The notes under the pieces are model-generated. The model was not told the DNA's origin. It did no database searches and saw only the letters and a list, made by a program, of their open reading frames with translations. A DNA stretch of 64,000 nt from Crossiella cryophila (GTDB lineage: Bacteria; Actinomycetota; Actinomycetes; Mycobacteriales; Pseudonocardiaceae), in the NCBI RefSeq assembly GCF_014204915.1, contig NZ_JACHMH010000001.1, positions 4,613,501-4,677,500 of the forward strand. The letters are read 5' to 3'. Position 1 is the first letter of the stretch, and the number at the start of each line of letters is the position of its first letter. Shown one piece after another: positions 53,432 to 60,902 of this stretch. A program made the position numbers and the translations under genes.

Positions 53432-56400
53432 ATGACTTCGCTGGCCAGGCTGAGCCTCGCCAACCGGGCACTGATCGCGTTGATCGCGATAGTCGCGGCA
53501 GTCTTCGGCGCGTTCGCCATCCCGTCCCTGAAACAGGAGCTGCTGCCCTCACTGGAGTTCCCGGCCGCCACCGTGGTCGCCGCCTACCCCGGCTCCTCGC
53601 CGGAGCTGGTGGAGGACCAGGTCAGTATCCCGGTGGAGAACGCGGTGCGCGGGATCAAGGGGGTCGACAAGGTCACCTCCACCTCGCGCGAGGGCTCCTC
53701 CACGGTGCAGGTGCAGTTCCAGTACGGCACCGTGGTCAGCGACGCGGTCAACGACATCCAGCAGGCGCTGAACCGGATCGCCAAGCAGCTGCCGCAGGAC
53801 GTCGAGCCGGATGTGATCGTCGGCTCCACCGACAGCCTGCCCGCGGTGGTGCTGGCCGCCGCCAACGACGGCGAGTTGAAGGACCTGGCGCAGAAGCTGG
53901 ACCGCAGCGTGGTGCCCGAGCTGCAGCGGCTGTCCGGGGTGCGGGAGGCTTCGGTCACCGGCGCGCCCAAGCAGATCGTCACCATCACCCCGGACAACGC
54001 CAAGCTGCTCGCCGCCGGCCTGGCGCCGACCGCGGTGGCCGAGGCGTTGCGCGCCAACGGTATCTCCATCCCGGCCGGGTCGATCACCGACGGGGACAAG
54101 TCGCTGTCGGTGCAGGTCGGCCAGCAGCTCGGTTCGTTGAAGGACCTGCAGAACCTCTACCTCACCCCGAGCGCCACCGGCGGCGCGGCCAGTCGCGCGG
54201 CCAAACCGGCCAAGCTCGGCGATGTCGCGGTGATCAAGGAGACCGAGTCCCCTGCCACCTCGCTGACCCGCACCAACGGCAAGCAGAGCCTGGGCATCTC
54301 GGTCACCCTGGCCCCGGACGGCAACGCGGTGGACGTCTCGCACGCGGTGCGGGACAAGCTGGGCAGCCTGGCCGAGTCGGTTGGCGGCAACGCCAAGCTG
54401 GACGTGGTCTTCGACCAGGCGCCGTTCGTGGAGAAGTCGGTGGAGGGCCTGACCACCGAGGGCGCGCTCGGCCTGGGCTTCGCCGTCATCATCATCCTGA
54501 TCTTCCTGCTGTCCATCCGGTCCACCCTGGTCACCGCGGTCTCCATCCCGCTGTCCCTGGTGATCGCGCTGATCGTGCTGTGGACCGGCGACCTGTCGCT
54601 GAACATGCTCACCCTCGGCGCGCTCACCATCGCGGTCGGCCGGGTGGTGGACGACTCGATCGTGGTGCTGGAGAACATCAAACGACATCTGGGCTACGGC
54701 GAGGAGAAACGCGAGGCGGTGCTCGACGGCGTGCGCGAGGTCGCGGGTGCGGTCACCTCCTCCACGCTGACCACGGTCGCGGTGTTCCTGCCGATCGCGG
54801 TGGTCGGCGGCATGGTCGGCGAGCTGTTCGCCCCGTTCGCGCTCACCGTCACGGTCGCCCTGCTGGCCTCGCTGCTGGTCGCGCTGACCATCATCCCGGT
54901 GCTGGCCTACTGGTTCCTCAAGCCCGCGGTGCTGCCCGAGGACGAGGAAGAGGCGCGCGAGGTGCTGCGCGCGCAGGTGGAGAAGGAACGCCGCGGCCTG
55001 ATGCAGCGGATGTACGTGCCGATCCTGCGCTGGGTGACCAGCCGCCGCTGGCTCACCGTGATCGCCGCGCTGCTGGTCTTCGGCGGCACCCTGGCCCTGG
55101 TCCCGCAGCTGCAGACCAACTTCCTGGACTCCTCCGGCCAGAACACCATCGCGTTGCAGCAGAAACTGCCCATCGGCAGCAGCCTGCAGGCCACCGACGC
55201 CGCGGCCAAGAAGGTCGAGGACGTCCTCAAGGACACCCCCGAGGTCAAGACCTACCAGGTCAACGTGGGTTCGGCCGGCGGGTTCGCGGCCTTCGGCGGG
55301 GGCGGCGGCAGCAACTCGGCCAGCTACTCGGTCACGCTCAAGGACGGCGTGGACACCCCCAAGGTGGAGGCCAGGCTCCGCGAACGCACCAAGGCCCTCA
55401 CCGACGCCGGAGACGTCACCGTCGGCGCGGGTGGCGGTGGCGGCGGCCTGGGCGCGAGCAACCTGGAGGTCAACGTCGAGGCCTCCGACCCGGCCGCGCT
55501 GCGCACCGCCGCGGACAAGGTCACCGAGACCGTGCAGAGCATCAGCGGCGTCACCGACGTGGCCAGCGACCTGGGCGACAGCGCGCCGCGGGTGCAGATC
55601 ACCCTCAACCGGGAGGCCGCGGGCAAGCTCGGCCTGAGCGACCAGGCGGTCGGTCAGCTGCTGGCGCAGGCCTTCCGCGGTGCCACGGTTGGCCAGATCT
55701 CGGTGGAGGGCAAGCGCCAGGACGTGCTGCTCTCCGGCGGCCTGGCCCCGGAGAACCTCAACCAGATCAAGGCGTACCCGCTGATCACCGCGGGCGGCCC
55801 GGTGCGGTTGGACTCGGTGGCCGAGGTCAAGCAGGTGGACGCCCCGGTCCAGATCAAGCGGATCAACGGCTCCCGCAGCGCCACGGTCAAGGCCACCCCG
55901 GTGGGCCAGAACCTGGGCGAGGTCACCACCCAGCTCCGCCAGAAACTGGACGCGCTCAAGCTGCCGGGTGGCGCGGCCTACAGCATCGGCGGCGTCAGCG
56001 CGGAACAGCAGAAGGCGTTCAGTGATCTGGGGCTGGCCCTGCTGGTGGCCATCGCCATCGTCTTCGTGATCATGGTTGCTACGTTCCAGAGTCTGGTGCA
56101 GCCGTTGATCCTGTTGGTGTCGATTCCGTTCGCGGCTACGGGTGCGATTGGGTTGCTGCTCATCACGGGCAAGGCGCTGGGGGTGCCGGCGTTGATCGGC
56201 ATGCTGATGCTGGTCGGGATCGTGGTGACCAACGCGATTGTGCTTATTGACTTGATGAATCAGTACCGGCGGGATGGGTTGAGTGTGCAGGAAGCGGTCA
56301 TCGAGGGTGGGCGACATCGGTTGCGGCCCATCGTGATGACGGCCGCGGCGACGATCTTCGCGCTGGTGCCGATGGCGTTGGGGCTGACGGGTGGGGGCGG

Positions 56401-56563
56401 GTTCATCTCGCAGCCGCTGGCGATCGTGGTGATCGGTGGGCTGGTGTCCTCGACGGTGCTGACGCTGCTGCTGGTGCCGACGCTGTACACGATGGTGGAG
56501 AACGTGAAGCAGCGCCGGGCGGACCGGCGGAGCACGGACGAGAAGTTCGCGCACATGCAGTAG
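53432..56563 (+). CDS. RND efflux transporter (HAE-like), 1043 aa
   Basis: A full-length RND pump of the AcrB/HAE-like type: TM1 with LANRALIALIAIVAAVFGAF, two large external loops, the VGRVVDDSIVVLENI motif of TM4, and twelve predicted membrane helices in two halves. Gly-rich linkers (GGGGGSNSAS and GAGGGGGGLGA) lie within the second external loop. ATG 53432 is preceded by AGGAGA. Without an adaptor or outer-membrane partner nearby it probably acts alone in this Gram-positive cell. Likely regulated by the divergent MarR. A 14-bp-stem terminator follows. Confidence 0.9.
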   Translation: MTSLARLSLANRALIALIAIVAAVFGAFAIPSLKQELLPSLEFPAATVVAAYPGSSPELVEDQVSIPVENAVRGIKGVDKVTSTSREGSSTVQVQFQYGTVVSDAVNDIQQALNRIAKQLPQDVEPDVIVGSTDSLPAVVLAAANDGELKDLAQKLDRSVVPELQRLSGVREASVTGAPKQIVTITPDNAKLLAAGLAPTAVAEALRANGISIPAGSITDGDKSLSVQVGQQLGSLKDLQNLYLTPSATGGAASRAAKPAKLGDVAVIKETESPATSLTRTNGKQSLGISVTLAPDGNAVDVSHAVRDKLGSLAESVGGNAKLDVVFDQAPFVEKSVEGLTTEGALGLGFAVIIILIFLLSIRSTLVTAVSIPLSLVIALIVLWTGDLSLNMLTLGALTIAVGRVVDDSIVVLENIKRHLGYGEEKREAVLDGVREVAGAVTSSTLTTVAVFLPIAVVGGMVGELFAPFALTVTVALLASLLVALTIIPVLAYWFLKPAVLPEDEEEAREVLRAQVEKERRGLMQRMYVPILRWVTSRRWLTVIAALLVFGGTLALVPQLQTNFLDSSGQNTIALQQKLPIGSSLQATDAAAKKVEDVLKDTPEVKTYQVNVGSAGGFAAFGGGGGSNSASYSVTLKDGVDTPKVEARLRERTKALTDAGDVTVGAGGGGGGLGASNLEVNVEASDPAALRTAADKVTETVQSISGVTDVASDLGDSAPRVQITLNREAAGKLGLSDQAVGQLLAQAFRGATVGQISVEGKRQDVLLSGGLAPENLNQIKAYPLITAGGPVRLDSVAEVKQVDAPVQIKRINGSRSATVKATPVGQNLGEVTTQLRQKLDALKLPGGAAYSIGGVSAEQQKAFSDLGLALLVAIAIVFVIMVATFQSLVQPLILLVSIPFAATGAIGLLLITGKALGVPALIGMLMLVGIVVTNAIVLIDLMNQYRRDGLSVQEAVIEGGRHRLRPIVMTAAATIFALVPMALGLTGGGGFISQPLAIVVIGGLVSSTVLTLLLVPTLYTMVENVKQRRADRRSTDEKFAHMQ

Positions 56564-56575
56564 GTGTAAGGGGTT

Positions 56576-56618
56576 TGCCCGTCCGGCGAAGATCAAAGGC
56601 GTCCTCGCCGGACGGGCA
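56576..56618 (+). terminator. Terminator hairpin after the RND gene
   Basis: TGCCCGTCCGGCGA (56576-56589) pairs perfectly with its complement (56605-56618) over 14 bp around a 15-base loop, beginning 13 bp after the stop. Confidence 0.75.
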
Positions 56619-56672
56619 GGAATCAAAGGATGGGGGGAGATTCAAAGTCAAGGGCAGAGAGCAGTGCTCGTA

Positions 56673-56823
56673 CGGTTCCCCATCCCCGTCAGCCTTCCGA
56701 TACCAAACCACATCCCGGCAAGCAGCCCGGTTGCGTTTGTGTTGACTTGGCGGCGGTTTGTGTTGCGGGGCTGCTTGCCGGGATGTGGTGTGTCCTCTCC
56801 AGGCTGACGGGGATGGGGAACCG
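56673..56823. repeat. Long imperfect inverted repeat, hairpin element
   Basis: Two 56-base arms (56673-56728 and 56768-56823) are inverted copies that match closely at both ends and differ mainly in a 10-15 base block near the middle. The 39-base loop (56729-56767) contains GTTTGTGTTG twice, 16 bases apart. There is no coding sequence or obvious transposase. It resembles a palindromic MITE-like element or a transcript hairpin. Confidence 0.8.
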
Positions 56824-56865
56824 CTCGGGTTAGGTTTTCGAAAAGCCACCCCGGCTGCTTGTCCT

Positions 56866-57017
56866 CGGGCTCCGCCCGGTCGCGGCGCGTGGGAACGGCC
56901 TAGCCGCAGCGTTCCCGGGCTTCGCCCGCCTGCCCCCGACGCTCCCCGCTCCGGGCTTCGCCCGCCCGGCACCCAAGCCAACCCACTGCCCGCCCTCCGG
57001 GCTCCGGGCTTCGCCCG
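56866..57017. repeat. Cluster of CGGGC/GCCCG small hairpins
   Basis: Four copies of a 5-bp stem with a 3-base loop (CGGGC-TTC-GCCCG; the first has TCC) lie at 56866, 56916, 56952 and 57005. An additional arm pair GGGAACG/CGTTCCC surrounds the second. The stretch carries no gene. Confidence 0.7.
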
Positions 57018-57021
57018 CCCG

Positions 57022-57219
57022 CCGTCCCACAACGGCCAACGTGCCGTCCCACAACGGCCAACACCCTGTACCAGAACGGCCAACACACCGTCCATAACGG
57101 CCAACACGCGGGCTGGGTTTCAAGCTCCCGGCGTGTTGGCCGTTCTGGGACGGTGTGTTGGCCGTTTTCGTACGGTGTGTTGGCCGTTATTGTACGGGGT
57201 GTTGGCTGTTGTGGGTGGG
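57022..57219. repeat. 22-nt-period tandem repeat array C, head-to-head
   Basis: Four reverse-oriented units (57022, 57044, 57066, and a 21-nt unit at 57088) face four forward-oriented units (57132, 57154, 57176, 57198) across a 23-base centre. The units follow the same pattern as arrays A and B. The whole could form a cruciform with arms of about 88 nt. It ends 50 bp before the DUF2277 start. Confidence 0.9.
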
Positions 57220-57268
57220 GGTTTTGGTGGGCGGGCTGTTGTCGGGGGGCGGTCGTAGGGTGGGGTTT

Positions 57269-57544
57269 ATGTGTCGCAATATCACCACGCTTCGTGGGTT
57301 GCAGCCTTCGGCGACTGCTGAGGAGATCGAGGCCGCGGCTCGGCAGTATGTGCGCAAGGTCAGTGGGGTTCAGTCGGTTTCCGACGCCACCCGGGAGGCG
57401 TTCGAACGCGCGGTCGCCGAAGTGACCGCCACGACCACCCGTCTGCTGGCCGAACTGCCCGACCGCAAGGTCCCGCCGCCTACGATCCCGCCGTTGCGTC
57501 GGCCCGAGGTGCAAGCCCGGCTCGCTGCCAAGGCCAAGGACTGA
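57269..57544 (+). CDS. DUF2277 protein, 91 aa
   Basis: The N-terminus MCRNITTLRGLQPSATAEEI followed by a stretch beginning AAARQYVRKVSG matches the DUF2277 family, small conserved bacterial proteins of unknown function. ATG 57269 gives the family's usual MCRNI start. It has no membrane segment. Repeat array C lies just upstream, so its promoter must be within or beside the repeats. Confidence 0.85.
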   Translation: MCRNITTLRGLQPSATAEEIEAAARQYVRKVSGVQSVSDATREAFERAVAEVTATTTRLLAELPDRKVPPPTIPPLRRPEVQARLAAKAKD

Positions 57545-57630
57545 CGGCGCCCGCAACACCTGCCGCCCACCGCGGTGCGGCCAGCGACAGCGGTTGGTGG
57601 GCCGACAACTTGCCGTGTGACAACAGTGTT

Positions 57631-58848
57631 CTACGGAAGTGGGCCGTGTAGCAGTCGCCGGGTTGCCGCCTCGTCTGTCAGTGCTGCCGCTGTCTGGTCC
57701 AGGGCGTCGTCCAGGGCTGTCGCGAAGGCTGCGGGGCCGCCCAGGGTCGCGATGGTTTCCGGGGGGAGGAACTTGATCAGTAGGGCGTCTGTGCCTGGGG
57801 GGAGGCCGGCGAAGTGGACGGTGAGCAGGCCGTGGTCGCGGAGCAGGGTCATGGCCAGGGCGGCGGTGGCTTCGATGGGGGCCATGGGGGCGATGGGTTT
57901 GCGGCGGGCCAGTTCGGACTGGATGGCTTTGCCGGGTAGGCGGGTGATGAAGGGGGTTTGTTCGATCCAGGGGCCCAGGCGTTCGCGGAGGGCGGCGCCT
58001 ACCTCGTGGGTTTGGGTTACCAGGTCGCGGACTCGTTGGGGGCGGTAGTCCTGGAGGGTTTGAGCGACCGCGGGGTAGAGGGCCGGGCGGCATTCGGTGC
58101 CGAGTTCGAACGCGCGGGCGCGGGCCTGGGCGACCAGGTCGGTTCGGCCGCCGAGCAGGCCGACGCGGGGGCCGCCGACGCCGTACTTGTCCAGGCCGGT
58201 GGCGCCCAGGTCGGCGCCGAACTCCAGGGTGCGGGGCTGGTCGAGGATGGCTGGGCCGACGCGGGCGCCGCCTGCGTCGTCGACCACGACCAGGGCGCCG
58301 TGGGCGTGGGCCAGTTCGACCACGTGGTGCAGGTCCTCGGTGGACAGGGCGTCGTAGGTGACGGCCAGGCGGGTGAGCGCGACCACGGCGACGTTCTGTT
58401 GTGTGGCAAGGGTTTTCGCCAGGTCGGCGACGGTGGTCTCGACCAGGTGGCCGCCTGCGTCGCGGACCGCCCGGGTCACGGCGGGGTGGCTGTAGGTGGG
58501 GGAGACGCCGACCACCGTGTCGCCTGGACGCACGGTGACCTGCATGGCGGCGTACAGCGCCGCGGTGAGCCGGTTGGTGACCAGGATGTCGTCCCGGCCG
58601 GACTCCCCGCCCAGGTGTTCCAGGCCCAGCTCGCGCAGTGGCTCGGCGTAGAGCGCGCCGGACCACTCGTCGTCCAGGATCCACGGATCCACCTCGGGCA
58701 GGTCGATCCGGCGTTCCAGCCCGCTCAGGTTGTGCAGCGGCAGGCCTGCGGCGTGGCGGTGGCGGATGTGGCGGCGGGCCTCGTCCAGCTTGAGCAGGTG
58801 CGCGCGGGTGTCGCTCAGGATCGTGCCGGACGGGTAGGGGAGGGTCAC
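57631..58848 (-). CDS. PLP-dependent enzyme, aminotransferase/lyase fold type I, about 405 aa
   Basis: A fold-type-I PLP enzyme: VVVDDAGGARVG holds the Asp that pairs with the pyridine nitrogen, and GATGLDKYGVGGPRVGLLGG has the likely Schiff-base Lys. Closest in style to SelA/aminotransferase class V-like enzymes; the reaction cannot be assigned. The start is GTG 58848 (VTLPYPSG); GTG 58881 is an alternative. It is divergent from the LysR regulator, its probable controller. Confidence 0.8.
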   Translation of the reverse strand: MTLPYPSGTILSDTRAHLLKLDEARRHIRHRHAAGLPLHNLSGLERRIDLPEVDPWILDDEWSGALYAEPLRELGLEHLGGESGRDDILVTNRLTAALYAAMQVTVRPGDTVVGVSPTYSHPAVTRAVRDAGGHLVETTVADLAKTLATQQNVAVVALTRLAVTYDALSTEDLHHVVELAHAHGALVVVDDAGGARVGPAILDQPRTLEFGADLGATGLDKYGVGGPRVGLLGGRTDLVAQARARAFELGTECRPALYPAVAQTLQDYRPQRVRDLVTQTHEVGAALRERLGPWIEQTPFITRLPGKAIQSELARRKPIAPMAPIEATAALAMTLLRDHGLLTVHFAGLPPGTDALLIKFLPPETIATLGGPAAFATALDDALDQTAAALTDEAATRRLLHGPLP

Positions 58849-58923
58849 GTGTTCAGCAGACCCGGTGCCACCGTGACACACAAGCTCAACATTTGACCGG
58901 ACATCGTTCGATACAGTTCACCA

Positions 58924-59829
58924 ATGCTGTCCCTCCCGGCCCTGCGCCTGCTGCACGAACTGCGCAACCGGGGCACCCTGACCGCCGCAGCCGAAGCCCT
59001 GCACCTGAGCCGGTCCGCGGCCAGCCACCAGCTCGCCGCGCTGCAACGCGCCGCCGGGGTCGCGCTCACCGAGAAGGTCGGCCGCACCCTGCGCTTCACC
59101 GAGGCCGGGCTGATGCTGGCCGGGCACGCCGAGCGGGTGCTGCGCGAGCTGGAGGAAGCGGGCACCGTGGCCGAACGCGCGCACGGCTCGCCCTCGGGGG
59201 TGATCCGGGTCGGTGCGGTGCAGACCATCGCGAGCAGCGTCATGCCCAGCGTGCTCACCGACCTGCACACCGAGCACCCCCGGCTGCGGGTGGAGGCCTG
59301 GCACGTCAGCACCGAGCACGCGCTGGCCGCGGTGCCCGCCGGTGAACTGGACCTGGCGGTGATCTCCTCCTACGACAGCGCGCCGGTGCTGGTGCCGCCG
59401 GGCACGCACGCCGAGATCCTCTTCCACGACCCGGTCCGCCTGGTCCTGCCGGTCACCCACCCGCTGGCCCGGCGTGCCGGGGTGGTGCCGATCGCCGAAC
59501 TGGCAGGCGAGCAGTGGATCTCCGGCGAACCGGGCAGCTACTTCGGCCACCTGGTGCCCGCGCTGTGCCGCCGCGCCGGGTTCACCCCGGACATCCGGCA
59601 CCGCACCGGCGACTACGCGGTGCTGGCCGCCTTCGTCACCGCCGGGCACGGGGTGGCCTGCGTGCCCGCGATCGCCGACCTGAGCCACTGGGCCGAGGTG
59701 GTCACGGTGGCCATCGACGCCGAGGACGCGGGCCGGGACATCGTGGCGCTGAGCCGGGAGAGCAGCCGCGGCAGGCCCGCGGTGCAGGCGGTGCTCACCG
59801 CACTGCGCCGCTACCGCGTGCCCGCCTGA
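58924..59829 (+). CDS. LysR-family transcriptional regulator, 301 aa
   Basis: N-terminal LysR helix-turn-helix (RLLHELRNRGTLTAAAEALH, LSRSAASHQLAALQRAAG) and a two-lobed effector domain (about 90-295, ending in ALRRYRVPA). Start ATG 58924. Divergent from the PLP-enzyme gene by 75 bp, which is the usual LysR/target arrangement. The effector is unknown. Its stop lies 5 bp from the convergent protease stop. Confidence 0.9.
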   Translation: MLSLPALRLLHELRNRGTLTAAAEALHLSRSAASHQLAALQRAAGVALTEKVGRTLRFTEAGLMLAGHAERVLRELEEAGTVAERAHGSPSGVIRVGAVQTIASSVMPSVLTDLHTEHPRLRVEAWHVSTEHALAAVPAGELDLAVISSYDSAPVLVPPGTHAEILFHDPVRLVLPVTHPLARRAGVVPIAELAGEQWISGEPGSYFGHLVPALCRRAGFTPDIRHRTGDYAVLAAFVTAGHGVACVPAIADLSHWAEVVTVAIDAEDAGRDIVALSRESSRGRPAVQAVLTALRRYRVPA

Positions 59830-59834
59830 TCAAC

Positions 59835-60701
59835 TCACACCCGCTCCGCGCGGGTCAGCAGCACCCGGTCGGCGGCGGAGAGCCGGGTGCCCTCCAGTTC
59901 CTTGGTGTAGACCTCGCCGGTGCTCTCGTCCACCTCCATGGCGCCCTTGCTGGTCACCGAGTAGATCGTGCCCAGCCCGGTGCGCTGGTCGAACCCGGTG
60001 AACCACGGCCCGCCACTGGACCCGCCGGCCATATCGCACGGGGTGTTCCACCGGCCGGCCGGCTTCGCGGTGACCTCACAGCGGAACAACCGCTCGCCCA
60101 GCCCCGCCTTCGAGCCCGGGTAACCGAGGATGGTGGTCTGTGCCGACCCGGGCGGGGTGAAGCTCAGTCGCTGGGTGCCCGCGAGATCGCCAACGTGCTG
60201 CCCGTCGCGCGGGGCCAGCACGACCATGGCCACGTCGGGGTTGGACTCCCTGGGGTAGGTCTCCTGGATCAGGAAAGCCTTGGCCGCGAACATTCCCAGT
60301 GGCGTGCGCCCCTGGTCGTACCCCGGCGCGAACACCACGTTGCGGGCCTCGATCGGCTCCTCCCAGCGGGTGAAGCCCGGCCACACGCAGTGCGCCGCGG
60401 TCAGCACCACATCCCTGGCCACCGCGGTGGCGGTGCACCAGGTCTCCGGCCCCGGCCGCTCGGTGACGAACAACCGCCCCACGCCCCTTGGCACCTGCCC
60501 GGCCCATGGCTTGGCCACCCGCTCGGCCCGGTCCGCGGACTCCTGCCCGACCGCGCGCATGCGCTCCGGCGTCCAGTGCGCGAGCGCCGCGGCCTGGTCG
60601 GCCGGGGTGAACTGGACGAGCTTGACCGGGTCGGCGACCGGTGCGGCGGCGGGGGCCAGCGCGGTGGTCGCGGCGAGCAGGAGACTGATCATGGTGGACA
60701 T
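59835..60701 (-). CDS. Secreted trypsin-like serine protease, 288 aa
   Basis: Chymotrypsin-fold protease with a signal peptide (LLLAATTALAPAAAPVA). Catalytic His in TAAHCV, Asp in NPDVAMVVL and Ser in AGGSSGGPW are all visible, with Cys pairs around the His and Ser. Start ATG 60701 is likely; ATG 60692 or a longer GTG at 60740 are alternatives and none has a good ribosome site. Divergent from the GH16 gene, sharing a 200-bp region with a LacI-type palindrome 60-70 bp from this start, so both may be co-controlled. Confidence 0.87.
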   Translation of the reverse strand: MSTMISLLLAATTALAPAAAPVADPVKLVQFTPADQAAALAHWTPERMRAVGQESADRAERVAKPWAGQVPRGVGRLFVTERPGPETWCTATAVARDVVLTAAHCVWPGFTRWEEPIEARNVVFAPGYDQGRTPLGMFAAKAFLIQETYPRESNPDVAMVVLAPRDGQHVGDLAGTQRLSFTPPGSAQTTILGYPGSKAGLGERLFRCEVTAKPAGRWNTPCDMAGGSSGGPWFTGFDQRTGLGTIYSVTSKGAMEVDESTGEVYTKELEGTRLSAADRVLLTRAERV

Positions 60702-60760
60702 GCAGGAAGGACGCGCGACCTGGCGTTCTGGTTGGCTCACCGCGGTGATCAGCGGTTTCT

Positions 60761-60772
60761 GAGAGCGCTCTC
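60761..60772. promoter_or_regulatory. LacI/CebR-like operator, copy 1
   Basis: The perfect palindrome GAGAGCGCTCTC, nearer the protease gene. It is identical to copy 2 (60847-60858). Related palindromes (TGGGAGCGCTCCCA) are CebR operators in actinomycete cellulose-use genes. Confidence 0.75.
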
Positions 60773-60809
60773 TGATTCAGCCCGCTGAATACAGCCGCGT
60801 TACGGGCGA

Positions 60810-60837
60810 TTGACAACCTCATGAATCGTTCTAGAGT
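60810..60837 (+). promoter_or_regulatory. Near-consensus promoter for the GH16 gene
   Basis: TTGACA (60810-60815), a 16-base spacer, and TAGAGT (60832-60837). Expected start of transcription is near 60843-60845, a few bases ahead of operator copy 2, so a bound repressor would block it. Confidence 0.75.
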
Positions 60838-60846
60838 GAAGTGCGA

Positions 60847-60858
60847 GAGAGCGCTCTC
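60847..60858. promoter_or_regulatory. LacI/CebR-like operator, copy 2
   Basis: The palindrome GAGAGCGCTCTC lies about 9 bp after the -10 hexamer and 45 bp before the GH16 ATG, the usual place for a roadblock operator. Its centre is 86 bp from copy 1, suitable for looping. Confidence 0.75.
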
Positions 60859-60902
60859 ACGCCGCCAGCTGACAGCCCTCCCTGAAGTTGCGAGGTGGCG
60901 CC

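Noticed and set aside
53549-56626. 1025-codon minus-strand frame opposite the RND gene
   Set aside because: Composition is His/Arg/Gln-rich shadow sequence; the RND protein has all expected motifs.
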